From Curtobacterium herbarum (GTDB taxonomy: Bacteria > Actinomycetota > Actinomycetes > Actinomycetales > Microbacteriaceae), in the NCBI RefSeq assembly GCF_016907335.1, contig NZ_JAFBBT010000001.1:2976001-3040000 (forward strand): 64,000 nucleotides of DNA. The letters are read 5' to 3'. This document shows, in pieces, positions 1 to 7,614 of this stretch (the first letter of the stretch is position 1; each line of letters begins with the position of its first letter). The position numbers and the translations under genes were made by a program. A model generated the notes under the pieces. That model did no database searches and had not been told where the DNA came from. It worked only from the letters and a program-made list of their open reading frames with translations.

Positions 1-504
1 CACCTGACCGGGTTCCACCGCCTGGAGGCCCTGCTCTGGTCCGGCGCGCCGGTCACCCGGGCACTCGCCCCGGCAGACGCGTTGGTCGCGGCGGTCACGC
101 ACCTGCAGCAGGCGTTCCCGGACTCCCGCGTCGACCCGCTCGACGTCGGGCTCCGCTCGCACGAGATCCTCGAGAACGCGCTGCAGTTCGAGGTCACCGG
201 TCGGTCGGACGCCGGCAGCCACACCACGCTGGCGACGATCGATGCGAACGTCGACGGGACGGAGCACGCGCTCGAGCCGCTGCGCGGGATCCTCCGGACG
301 CGGTACCCGGAGCTCGCCGAGACGGAGCGCGCGCTGCGGTCCCTCCGCACCGAGGTCGAGACGCACCGGCGGTCCGACGGCAGCTGGCAGGCGCTCGGCG
401 ACCTGGACGGCTCGGCGCGCGAGCACCTGGACGCCGCGCTCGACCGTGCCCTCGAACTGCTGGCTCCGGTCGCCGCCATCTGTCAACCGAGGAGGACCTC
501 GTGA
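1..504 (+). CDS. efeO: EfeO iron-uptake lipoprotein, C-terminal part (5' end outside window)
   Basis: The frame is open from the first base, so only the last 167 codons are present. It begins with HLTGFHRLEALL, which carries the HxxGFHRLE signature of the M75 (imelysin-like) domain of EfeO, the exported ferrous-iron-binding partner of the EfeU permease and EfeB peroxidase. The rest is predicted helical and charged, as in M75 domains. The signal peptide and any N-terminal cupredoxin-like domain lie to the left of the window. The stop codon overlaps the efeB start in a GTGA, so the two genes are translationally coupled in the usual efeUOB order. Family assignment is strong from the motif plus the neighbour. 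Confidence 0.9.
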   Translation, partial: HLTGFHRLEALLWSGAPVTRALAPADALVAAVTHLQQAFPDSRVDPLDVGLRSHEILENALQFEVTGRSDAGSHTTLATIDANVDGTEHALEPLRGILRTRYPELAETERALRSLRTEVETHRRSDGSWQALGDLDGSAREHLDAALDRALELLAPVAAICQPRRTS

Positions 505-1901
505 CCGACCCTGGACACGGCATGGACGCTGCGACCCACCGCCGGATGGTCGAGGCACACGCCCGAGCCGGGCTCACCGCGGACGGCACTGTCTGCCCCG
601 CGGGTGTCCCGACCGCGCACACCGACCCGGCACCGGCGCAGCGCCGCCCGCTCGGTCGTCGGGCGTTCCTGACGGGCGCCGTCGGCGCCGGAGCGGGAGC
701 CGCCGCAGCGGTGGGCCTGACCGCCGGAGGGGTGCCGGGCCTCCAGACCGAGGCAGCAGCCGCGACCCGCGCGGACGACGCGAGCGCCGCGACGTCGTAC
801 GCGTTCCACGGCGCCCACCAGGCCGGGATCACCACCCCGGCGCAGCGACAGTCGGCGTTCCTGGCGTTCGACGCGACCGTCGGCAGCCGCGCAGAACTCG
901 CCGACCTGCTCCGCACGATCACCGAGCGTGCCCGGGCCCTCACCCGCGGCGGGGCGCCGGCGGACGTCGGGATCACCGCACCGCCGACGGACTCCGGGGT
1001 CCTCGGGCCGGACGTCCCCGCCGACGGCCTGACCGTCACCGCGAGTGTCGGCGCGTCGCTGTTCGACCACCGGTACGGCCTGTCCGGACAGCGGCCGGCT
1101 CGACTCCGCACCATGGAGGACTTCCCGAACGACGACCTGGACCGGGCGATCTGCGACGGCGACCTGCTCCTGCAGGTCTGCGCCCACAACACCGACACGG
1201 TCCTGCACGCCGTCCGCGACATCGCCCGTGCGACCCGCGGCGGCATGCAGGTGCGGTGGCGGCAGGACGGCTTCGGCTCCCCGCCCCGACCCTCCGGCAC
1301 CCCGCGGAACCTGCTCGGGTTCAAGGACGGCACCGGGAACCCGTCGACCAGCGACCGGGACCGGATGGACGAGCTCGTGTGGACCCGCGGTGGCCGGGAC
1401 GGCGAACCCGACTGGGTGACCGGCGGCAGCTACCACGTCGTCCGCACGATCCGGATGTTCGTCGAGTTCTGGGACCGCGTCTCGATCCAGGAGCAGGAGG
1501 ACATGATCGGCCGGCACCGCGACTCCGGGGCGCCCCTGACCCGCAGCGGCGAGTTCGACGACCCGCGCTACCAGGACGACCCCACCGGCGACGTCATCCA
1601 GATGGACGCGCACATCCGGCTCGCGAACCCGCGCACGGCCGAGGCGCAGAAGCAGCAGATGCTCCGTCGTCCGTACAACTACGACAACGGCACGGACGCG
1701 AACGGCAACCTCGACATGGGCCTGCTGTTCGCGTGCTTCCAGGCGGACCTGGACCGGCAGTTCGTGGCCGTGCAGAAGCGCCTGGTCGACGAGCCGCTCG
1801 TGGACTACGTCTCGCCCGTCGGTGGCGGCTACTACTTCGCCCTGCCCGGTGTCCGGCACGCGGACGACTGGTTGGGGCGCGGGCTCCTCGCCCGGACCTG
1901 A
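501..1901 (+). CDS. efeB: EfeB, Tat-exported DyP-type haem peroxidase (deferrochelatase)
   Basis: A 466-residue protein starting at a GTG that overlaps the efeO stop, with GGAGG about 5 nt upstream. A twin-arginine signal is visible around residues 51-80 (GRRAFLTG followed by an Ala/Gly-rich hydrophobic stretch), so the folded, haem-loaded enzyme should leave by the Tat pathway; a tatA gene lies near 42.1-42.4 kb. The DyP distal motif GFKDGTGNP is at about residues 272-280 and the proximal haem histidine is in DAHIRLANP near residue 369. In the Efe system this peroxidase works with EfeO and EfeU in acid-favoured ferrous iron uptake or haem iron release. Length and motif order match EfeB. The unusually long pre-Tat N-terminus (about 50 residues) could mean a later start, but coupling supports the one given. 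Confidence 0.93.
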   Translation: MTDPGHGMDAATHRRMVEAHARAGLTADGTVCPAGVPTAHTDPAPAQRRPLGRRAFLTGAVGAGAGAAAAVGLTAGGVPGLQTEAAAATRADDASAATSYAFHGAHQAGITTPAQRQSAFLAFDATVGSRAELADLLRTITERARALTRGGAPADVGITAPPTDSGVLGPDVPADGLTVTASVGASLFDHRYGLSGQRPARLRTMEDFPNDDLDRAICDGDLLLQVCAHNTDTVLHAVRDIARATRGGMQVRWRQDGFGSPPRPSGTPRNLLGFKDGTGNPSTSDRDRMDELVWTRGGRDGEPDWVTGGSYHVVRTIRMFVEFWDRVSIQEQEDMIGRHRDSGAPLTRSGEFDDPRYQDDPTGDVIQMDAHIRLANPRTAEAQKQQMLRRPYNYDNGTDANGNLDMGLLFACFQADLDRQFVAVQKRLVDEPLVDYVSPVGGGYYFALPGVRHADDWLGRGLLART

Positions 1902-2016
1902 GACCCGCCTGACGCCTCCCGCCTGCGACCCGCCACCCCAGACCCACGACCCCAGACCCACGACCCGTCACCCGCGACACCGAACACCGAACACCCGACC
2001 CAGGAAGAGGACCCCA

Positions 2017-3990
2017 GTGTTCCGACCCTCCGAGCGACGCCTCCAACAGGGAGCGCTCACCGTCATGGCCATCGCGGCCGTCGCCGCGACCGCCCTCGCC
2101 GTCCCGCAGTCGGCGTCCGCCGCCGACAACTCCCTGAACACCACGACCCCGATCAAGCACGTCGTCGTGCTGTACGACGAGAACGTGTCGTTCGACCACT
2201 ACTTCGGCACGTACCCGAAGGCCGCGAACACCGACGGGACGCCGTTCACCGCCGCCGCCGGGACCCCTGCCACCGACACGCTCGCATCGTCCGGGACGCT
2301 CACGAAGAACCCGAACGCCTACGCCCCGTCACGGTTGACGCCCGCGCAGGCCCTGACGTGCGACCAGAACCACAACTACCTGCCGGAGCAGAAGGCCGTC
2401 GACGGCGGTGCCATGGACAAGTTCGTCGAGAGCACCTCGGTCGACACCTGCACCGGCCTGTACGGCTCGCCCGGTCTCACGATGGACTACTACGACGGCA
2501 ACACGACCACCGGGCTCTGGAACTACGCCCAGAACTACGCGATGAGCGACAACGCCTGGGACACCGGCTTCGGCCCGTCCACCCCCGGTGCGCTCAACCT
2601 GATCAGCGGCGACACCCACGGCGGGACCGGCGTCGACTCGGTCACCGGGGCACCCGTCACCACCTCGACCGCGGTCGTCGGGAAGGACGCCGCCGGCCAG
2701 GGCACCGTCATCGCCGACCCGGACCCGGCGTTCGACGACTGCTCCGACAAGGACCACACGTCGACGTCGAACCTGGTGAAGATGTCGGGCAGGAACATCG
2801 GCGACCTGCTGAACACGAAGGGCGTCACCTGGGGCTGGTTCCAGGGCGGCTTCACCCCGACCACGGCTGCGGCCGGCGCCGGGACCTTCGCGAAGTGCGA
2901 CACCACCACGGCGAACGTCGGCGGGTCGACGAGCAACGACTACTCGCCCCACCACAACCCGTTCGCCTACTACGCGTCGACGTCGAACCCGCACCACCTG
3001 GCACCGACGAGTGACAGCATGATCGGCTACACCGACCAGGCGAACCACCAGTACGACCTGTCGGCGTTCGACACCGCGCTCGCCGAGCACCGGATGCCGG
3101 CGGTCTCATTCCTCAAGGCCCCCGAGGCCCAGGACGGACACGCCGCGTACTCGGACCCGCTGGACGAGCAGAAGTTCCTGACGTCGAAGATCAACGAGAT
3201 CGAGCAGTCCCCGGAGTGGTCGAGCACCGCGATCGTCATCAACTACGACGACTCGGACGGCTGGTACGACCACGTCGCCCCGACCGTGCTGAACGGTTCG
3301 ACCGACGCGACGAACGACACCACGGTCTGCACGACGGCCGCCACGAAGGTCGGCGTCGCCGGAGGCTACCTGGACCGCTGTGGCCCCTCGCAGCGCCTGC
3401 CCTACCTGGTCATCTCGCCGTTCGCGAAGCAGAACGACGTCGACCACACCGCGATCGAGCAGACCTCGACCACGAAGTTCATCGAGGACAACTGGTCCAC
3501 CGGGCGGATCGGCGACCAGTCGTTCGACGCGCGTGCCGGGTCGATCCGGGGCATGTTCGACTTCGCCCACCCGCAGCAGCGTGAGGTGCTGCTCGACACC
3601 AAGACCGGCGCGGTCAGCCGGATCGTGTCGACGGCGGCGACCCCGACGCCGACCCCGACGGCCACCCGGACGCCGAGCGGCACACCCGGGACCGGGAGCG
3701 GTGCCGGCACGCCCGGCGCCGGCAGCGGCACGGGGACCGGTACCGGTACGGCCGGGACCGGGACCGGGACCGGGACCGCCGGAGCATCGGGAACGTCCAC
3801 CGACCCCGGCACGAGCACGAGCACAGCGGGACGGACCGTGGCGGACCCGCCCGCGACCGGAGCGCACGGCAACCGCCTGGCCTACACGGGAGCGCAGCTC
3901 ACCGGCGTCTCGATCGCCACGATCGTGTTCCTGATCGCGGGCTTCAGCCTCATCCTGCTCCGGCGTCGACAGCTCCGTCGTCGGGGCTGA
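2017..3990 (+). CDS. Secreted phosphoesterase (phospholipase C / acid phosphatase family) with LAYTG cell-wall anchor
   Basis: The GTG start at 2017 has a good upstream AGGAAGAGG and gives a 657-residue preprotein; an upstream in-frame extension is rejected because it would precede the signal peptide. Residues 1-40 form a signal peptide ending near ASA. The mature part opens with IKHVVVLYDENVSFDHYFG, typical of the PF04185 phosphoesterase family (non-haemolytic phospholipase C and AcpA-like acid phosphatases), whose enzymes cleave phosphate esters outside the cell. After about residue 530 come Thr-Pro repeats and a Gly-Thr/Gly-Ser spacer. The C-terminus has LAYTG at about residue 622, a hydrophobic span and an Arg-rich tail: this is the LAxTG form recognised by class E sortases of high-GC actinobacteria, so wall attachment is predicted. 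The substrate is unknown. Confidence 0.85.
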   Translation: MFRPSERRLQQGALTVMAIAAVAATALAVPQSASAADNSLNTTTPIKHVVVLYDENVSFDHYFGTYPKAANTDGTPFTAAAGTPATDTLASSGTLTKNPNAYAPSRLTPAQALTCDQNHNYLPEQKAVDGGAMDKFVESTSVDTCTGLYGSPGLTMDYYDGNTTTGLWNYAQNYAMSDNAWDTGFGPSTPGALNLISGDTHGGTGVDSVTGAPVTTSTAVVGKDAAGQGTVIADPDPAFDDCSDKDHTSTSNLVKMSGRNIGDLLNTKGVTWGWFQGGFTPTTAAAGAGTFAKCDTTTANVGGSTSNDYSPHHNPFAYYASTSNPHHLAPTSDSMIGYTDQANHQYDLSAFDTALAEHRMPAVSFLKAPEAQDGHAAYSDPLDEQKFLTSKINEIEQSPEWSSTAIVINYDDSDGWYDHVAPTVLNGSTDATNDTTVCTTAATKVGVAGGYLDRCGPSQRLPYLVISPFAKQNDVDHTAIEQTSTTKFIEDNWSTGRIGDQSFDARAGSIRGMFDFAHPQQREVLLDTKTGAVSRIVSTAATPTPTPTATRTPSGTPGTGSGAGTPGAGSGTGTGTGTAGTGTGTGTAGASGTSTDPGTSTSTAGRTVADPPATGAHGNRLAYTGAQLTGVSIATIVFLIAGFSLILLRRRQLRRRG

Positions 3991-4020
3991 TCGGTCGTCG
4001 GGCCTGATCGGCCCCCACAC

Positions 4021-4059
4021 AGCGGTGCCCCGGAGCGTCACGCGCTCCGGGGCACCGCT
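4021..4059. terminator. Bidirectional hairpin terminator between convergent genes
   Basis: A perfect 17-bp inverted repeat (4021-4037 with 4043-4059) around a 5-nt loop lies between the phosphoesterase and the convergent CPBP gene. No long T-run follows on either side, as is common in high-GC actinobacteria. Confidence 0.85.
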
Positions 4060-4070
4060 GTCCGCGTCCC

Positions 4071-5009
4071 TCACCTCGTCAGGGTCACCGCGTCCGCACC
4101 GGCCGGGAGGCCCGCCCCAGCCCCGCCGACGTCGGTCCCGCCGACACCACCCCCGTCGACACCGGTGCGGTCCCTCGCCGGCACGGTCCGCCACCGGCGC
4201 CGCATCCGCCAGGCACGGTCGTCCCGCCAGGCGACGAGGGCGCCCGCGACGACGCCGAGCAGCAGCACCGCGAACGAGGCCAGGCCGAGCAGGCCGACCA
4301 GGACGAAGTCGAGCCCGGCACCGCGCGAGGCACTGACCGCGATCGCGCCGAAGTCCCAGAACGCGTGCAGCAGCACCGGGGCGAGCAGGTTCCCGGTGAG
4401 CCGTCGAGCCAGGTACAGCGTCGACCCGAACGAGGCGGCGAACACCACCTGCACCACCGTCTGGGCGACCGGTGCGCCGGCCAGGATGTTGACGAAGTGC
4501 AGCAGCCCGAACAGCACGCAGGACACGATCCACACGCCGAACTCGGGCAGCCGGCGCCGCAGCCCGACGAGCAGGACCCCGCGGGTCAGCAGCTCCTCGA
4601 ACACCCCGACGAGCAGCACCCCGACGGCGAGCAGCAGGAAGTAGTCCACCGACTTGCCGGCCCAGTCGACCAGCGGCAGCCGTCCGATGCACACGGCCAG
4701 GATCAGGACCGGCGCCAGCAGCGTCCAGCGCGGGCGGCCCCGGGCCGGGTCGACGGTCGCGATCCGCCACCAGCCGAGCGCGGTGACGAGCACGACCATG
4801 ATCCCGGCGACGATCGACTCCGGCAGCAGCAGGTCGTGCACGACGCTGTCGGTCGTCAGGCCGAGCGAGTCGTAGTCGTCACTCGGGCGCGAGCGGACGA
4901 TGCTGTACGTGGCGAAGAGCACCAGCGGGGCGAGACCGACGAGCAGCGACGGTGGGACCGGCCACCACCGTCGGCGGCGACGGACGGCGGGAGGCTGCAC
5001 GGGGGTCAC
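4071..5009 (-). CDS. CPBP-family intramembrane metalloprotease
   Basis: A 312-residue polytopic membrane protein with about seven or eight hydrophobic spans. It carries the CPBP/Abi (type II CAAX protease-like) signature: EELLTR at residues 138-143, FGLLH at 167-171 and HAFWD near 214, which supply the glutamate and histidine ligands of the intramembrane catalytic site. Bacterial members act as membrane proteases in peptide maturation, bacteriocin immunity or unknown processes; the substrate here cannot be told. The start is a GTG. The last 45 residues are a Gly-rich, low-complexity tail. It diverges from the DtxR-type regulator with only 68 bp between starts, so that regulator could influence both. 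Confidence 0.85.
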   Translation of the reverse strand: MTPVQPPAVRRRRRWWPVPPSLLVGLAPLVLFATYSIVRSRPSDDYDSLGLTTDSVVHDLLLPESIVAGIMVVLVTALGWWRIATVDPARGRPRWTLLAPVLILAVCIGRLPLVDWAGKSVDYFLLLAVGVLLVGVFEELLTRGVLLVGLRRRLPEFGVWIVSCVLFGLLHFVNILAGAPVAQTVVQVVFAASFGSTLYLARRLTGNLLAPVLLHAFWDFGAIAVSASRGAGLDFVLVGLLGLASFAVLLLGVVAGALVAWRDDRAWRMRRRWRTVPARDRTGVDGGGVGGTDVGGAGAGLPAGADAVTLTR

Positions 5010-5065
5010 CCTGACGGTTGTACCAGTGTCGGCCCTCCCGGTGTCGGCCGGAGCGGTCTCGGTCG

Positions 5066-5071
5066 TACGAT
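5066..5071 (+). promoter_or_regulatory. -10 element for a leaderless start (DtxR-family gene)
   Basis: TACGAT lies 6 nt before the ATG at 5078 and there is no Shine-Dalgarno sequence. Transcription should begin at or next to the start codon. Confidence 0.6.
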
Positions 5072-5077
5072 TGCCCC

Positions 5078-5773
5078 ATGCGTCTGCCCTCCCTCAGCAC
5101 CATGGCGGAGGACTACGTCAAGCTCGTCTGGAAGGCCGGCGAGCGCGGCGGCGACGGGGGTCTCGCCACGCGGGACATCGCCGCTGCCCTGCACGTGTCC
5201 GCCTCGACCGTGTCCGGCAACCTCCGGAAGCTCGACCGCGACGGGCTCATCGAGCACACGCTGTACCGCGGGGTCGTCCTCACCCCGCTCGGACAGCAGG
5301 CCGCGGTCGCGATGGTCCGTCGCCACCGGCTGATCGAGACGTTCCTGGTCGAACGGCTCGGCTACTCGTGGGACGAGGTGCACTCCGAGGCCGAGGCGCT
5401 CGAGCACGCGGTGTCGGAGACGTTCCTCGACCGGGTCGACGCCGACCTGGGCCACCCGACGCACGACCCGCACGGCGACCCGATCCCGAGCGCGGACGGT
5501 GTCGTGCCGGACTCCCCCGGAGCGCTCCTCGGCACGGTGGACCCGGGCGTCTGCGGGACGGTCGAGCGGGTCTCGGACGACGACCCGGCGCTCCTGCGGT
5601 ACTTCGACGAACTCGGTGTCGGGCTGGGGACGCACCTGCGGGTCGAGCAGGTGCGGGACTACGCGGGGGTGGTGGCGGTCTCGCGGCGCGACGCCGGCGG
5701 GACGGAGGCGATGGTGGACCTCCCGGCCGCCGCCGCGACCGCCATCTGGCTGGCCCCCGACGCACCGCACTGA
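5078..5773 (+). CDS. DtxR/MntR-family metal-dependent regulator, manganese-type ligand set
   Basis: A 231-residue regulator with an N-terminal winged helix (about 8-70), a dimerisation domain with metal sites (about 71-145) and a C-terminal FeoA/SH3-like domain (about 155-228). Aligned by eye to DtxR with a +4 offset, the ancillary ligands His79, Glu83 and His98 are kept (H83, E87, H102), as are Glu105/His106 (E109, H110). The iron-type ligands Met10 and Cys102 are replaced by Asp (D12 in AEDYV) and Glu (E106 in SEAEALEH). Asp and Glu at these places are what the manganese sensor MntR uses. I therefore infer a Mn(II)-responsive repressor, although the efe genes nearby concern iron. The ATG at 5078 is chosen for its leaderless -10; longer upstream starts have no support. 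Confidence 0.88.
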   Translation: MRLPSLSTMAEDYVKLVWKAGERGGDGGLATRDIAAALHVSASTVSGNLRKLDRDGLIEHTLYRGVVLTPLGQQAAVAMVRRHRLIETFLVERLGYSWDEVHSEAEALEHAVSETFLDRVDADLGHPTHDPHGDPIPSADGVVPDSPGALLGTVDPGVCGTVERVSDDDPALLRYFDELGVGLGTHLRVEQVRDYAGVVAVSRRDAGGTEAMVDLPAAAATAIWLAPDAPH

Positions 5774-5798
5774 GCCACCACCCGTCCGCCCGGCCGCA

Positions 5799-6443
5799 TC
5801 AGCCCTTCGCGGACCGCGTCCGGCCGAGGGCGACCTCACGCCGCGCCCGTGCGAGGGCCAGCGCGGACCCGGCGTCCGGGTCCTCGAGCAGCCGCGCGGT
5901 CTCGGCCGCGTGCTCCCGGACGGCCGCGCTCCGGTGTTCCGCCGCCGCGTCCAGGACCGGCGAGACGACGTCGGCGCCGAGTCCGGCGAGCGCGCGGCTC
6001 AGCGCCAGCCGGGTCTCCTCGTCGCCGTGCCCGAGCTGCACCGCGAGGGTCCGTGCCAGCGCGGGCTTCGCGTCCTCCGGGGCGAGCAGCACCGCCGCAC
6101 GCCAGGCGGTCCGGGTCACGCCGGGGTCGACGTCGCCGAGCAGCCGCGCCACCTGCGGGTACACCGAGCCGTCGCGGATCTTCGACAGGGTGTGCAGCGC
6201 CTGGCTGCGCGCCTGCGCCTCGGGACGGTCGAGTTCGTCGAGCAGCCGCGGCACCACCAGGTCGGCCGGCAGGCGCACCAGCGCCCACGTGAGCATCTCC
6301 CGCACCTGCAGGTCCGGCTCCACGGCGCACTGCGCCACGAGGAGGTCGAGCTCGTCCACCGAGGGGGTGGTCCCGGCGGCCATCACCGCCCGGAGTCGGA
6401 CGGCGGGGCGGGGGTCGGTGAGGTACGAGGCGAGCGTCGGCAT
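5799..6443 (-). CDS. HEAT-repeat protein
   Basis: A 214-residue soluble all-helical protein made of about five HEAT-type repeats of 30-35 residues, with recurring patterns such as DPRPAVRLRAV, EPDLQVREML, RPEAQARSQAL and DPGVTRTAWRA. Such scaffolds bind proteins or nucleic acid; no catalytic motif is visible. Its end converges on the DtxR-family gene 25 bp away, and its start diverges from the aldo/keto reductase. The specific role is unknown. Confidence 0.75.
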   Translation of the reverse strand: MPTLASYLTDPRPAVRLRAVMAAGTTPSVDELDLLVAQCAVEPDLQVREMLTWALVRLPADLVVPRLLDELDRPEAQARSQALHTLSKIRDGSVYPQVARLLGDVDPGVTRTAWRAAVLLAPEDAKPALARTLAVQLGHGDEETRLALSRALAGLGADVVSPVLDAAAEHRSAAVREHAAETARLLEDPDAGSALALARARREVALGRTRSAKG

Positions 6444-6534
6444 GGCGCTTCCACCTCACCCCGCGCACCTGAGTGGCAGCCCGGCGCGAGGCATACCGTG
6501 GACACGTCCCCCACCGACCTGAAAGGACTGCAGC

Positions 6535-7488
6535 ATGCCCCGCATCGGCTCCAGTGACCTCACCGTCTTCCCCCTCGCCCTCGGCGGCAACGTCTTCGGC
6601 TGGACCGCGGACGAGTCCACCTCGCACCGGGTCCTCGACGCCTACACGGGGGCCGGCGGCGACTTCATCGACAGCGCCGACGTCTACTCGGCGTGGGGCG
6701 ACGGCAACTCCGGCGGCGAGTCCGAGACCGTGATCGGCTCGTGGTTCCGGGCGTCCGGCAAGCGCGACGACGTGACGATCGCCACGAAGGTGTCGCAGCA
6801 CCCGGCGTTCCCCGGGCTGTCGGCGGACAACGTCGCCAAGGCCGCACGGGCCAGCCTGCAGCGCCTCGGCACCGACCGGATCGACCTGTACTACGCGCAC
6901 TTCGACGACCAGGACACCCCGCTCGAGGAGACCGTCCGCGCGTTCGACCAGCTCGTCCGCGAGGGTCTGGTCCGCTACACCGCGATCTCGAACTACTCGA
7001 ACGAGCGCGCCTCGGAGTGGATCCGCATCGCGAAGGAGCACGACCTGGCCGTGCCGGTCGCGATCCAGCCGCACTACAACCTCGTCACCCGCCAGCCCTA
7101 CGAGTCCGAGATCGCTCCGCTCGCGGCGCGCGAGCACCTGGGCGTCGTGCCGTACTTCGCCCTGGCCGCCGGGTTCCTGACGGGCAAGTACCGGACGAAG
7201 CAGGACTTCGCCGGCAAGGACCGCGAGGGCCAGGTGTCCGGCTACTTCTCCGACCAGGGCCTCGCCGTCGTCGACGCCCTGTCCGAGATCGCGTCGGCGC
7301 ACTCCGCCGAGATCGCCTCGGTCGCTCTCGCCTGGCTGCAGGCGCAGCCGGACGTCGTCGCCCCGATCGCCTCGGCGCGGAACACCGAGCAGCTGCCGGC
7401 GCTCCTCGCCTCGGCCGAGCTCGACCTCAGCGCCGAGGAGCTGCAGACGCTCACCGACGTGTCGGCAGCGGTCCCCGCGTCGGCCTGA
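6535..7488 (+). CDS. Aldo/keto reductase (YdjG/YghZ-like, NADPH-dependent)
   Basis: A 317-residue (beta/alpha)8 barrel with the aldo/keto reductase catalytic set: Asp and Tyr in DSADVYSAW near residues 43-51, Lys in ATKVSQ near 82-84 and the YYAHFDD segment near 118-124. The C-terminal NADP-binding part contains IASARNTEQL, typical of the subfamily that reduces aldehydes and sugar-derived carbonyls. AAAGGA lies 6 nt before the ATG. The physiological substrate cannot be inferred. Transcription should end at the strong hairpin just downstream. Confidence 0.9.
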   Translation: MPRIGSSDLTVFPLALGGNVFGWTADESTSHRVLDAYTGAGGDFIDSADVYSAWGDGNSGGESETVIGSWFRASGKRDDVTIATKVSQHPAFPGLSADNVAKAARASLQRLGTDRIDLYYAHFDDQDTPLEETVRAFDQLVREGLVRYTAISNYSNERASEWIRIAKEHDLAVPVAIQPHYNLVTRQPYESEIAPLAAREHLGVVPYFALAAGFLTGKYRTKQDFAGKDREGQVSGYFSDQGLAVVDALSEIASAHSAEIASVALAWLQAQPDVVAPIASARNTEQLPALLASAELDLSAEELQTLTDVSAAVPASA

Positions 7489-7518
7489 CCGGGCTGCGGT
7501 CGCGGATCGCGACCGGCT

Positions 7519-7566
7519 GACGGACGGGAGGCTCCCCACCAGCTGGTGGGGAGCCTCCCGTCCGTC
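7519..7566. terminator. Bidirectional terminator with GGGAGGC basal stem
   Basis: A perfect 22-bp stem (7519-7540 with 7545-7566) with a 4-nt AGCT loop lies between two convergent genes. The basal ACGGGAGGC/GCCTCCCGT arms recur in several other terminators of this window. Confidence 0.9.
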
Positions 7567-7614
7567 ACGCGGTGCGTCGGCGACCGGTGGATCGTACCCG
7601 GTCGCTGGCCGCGG

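Noticed and set aside
1822..2016. Upstream extension of the phosphoesterase frame
   Set aside because: It overlaps efeB in another frame and would place about 65 residues before the signal peptide.
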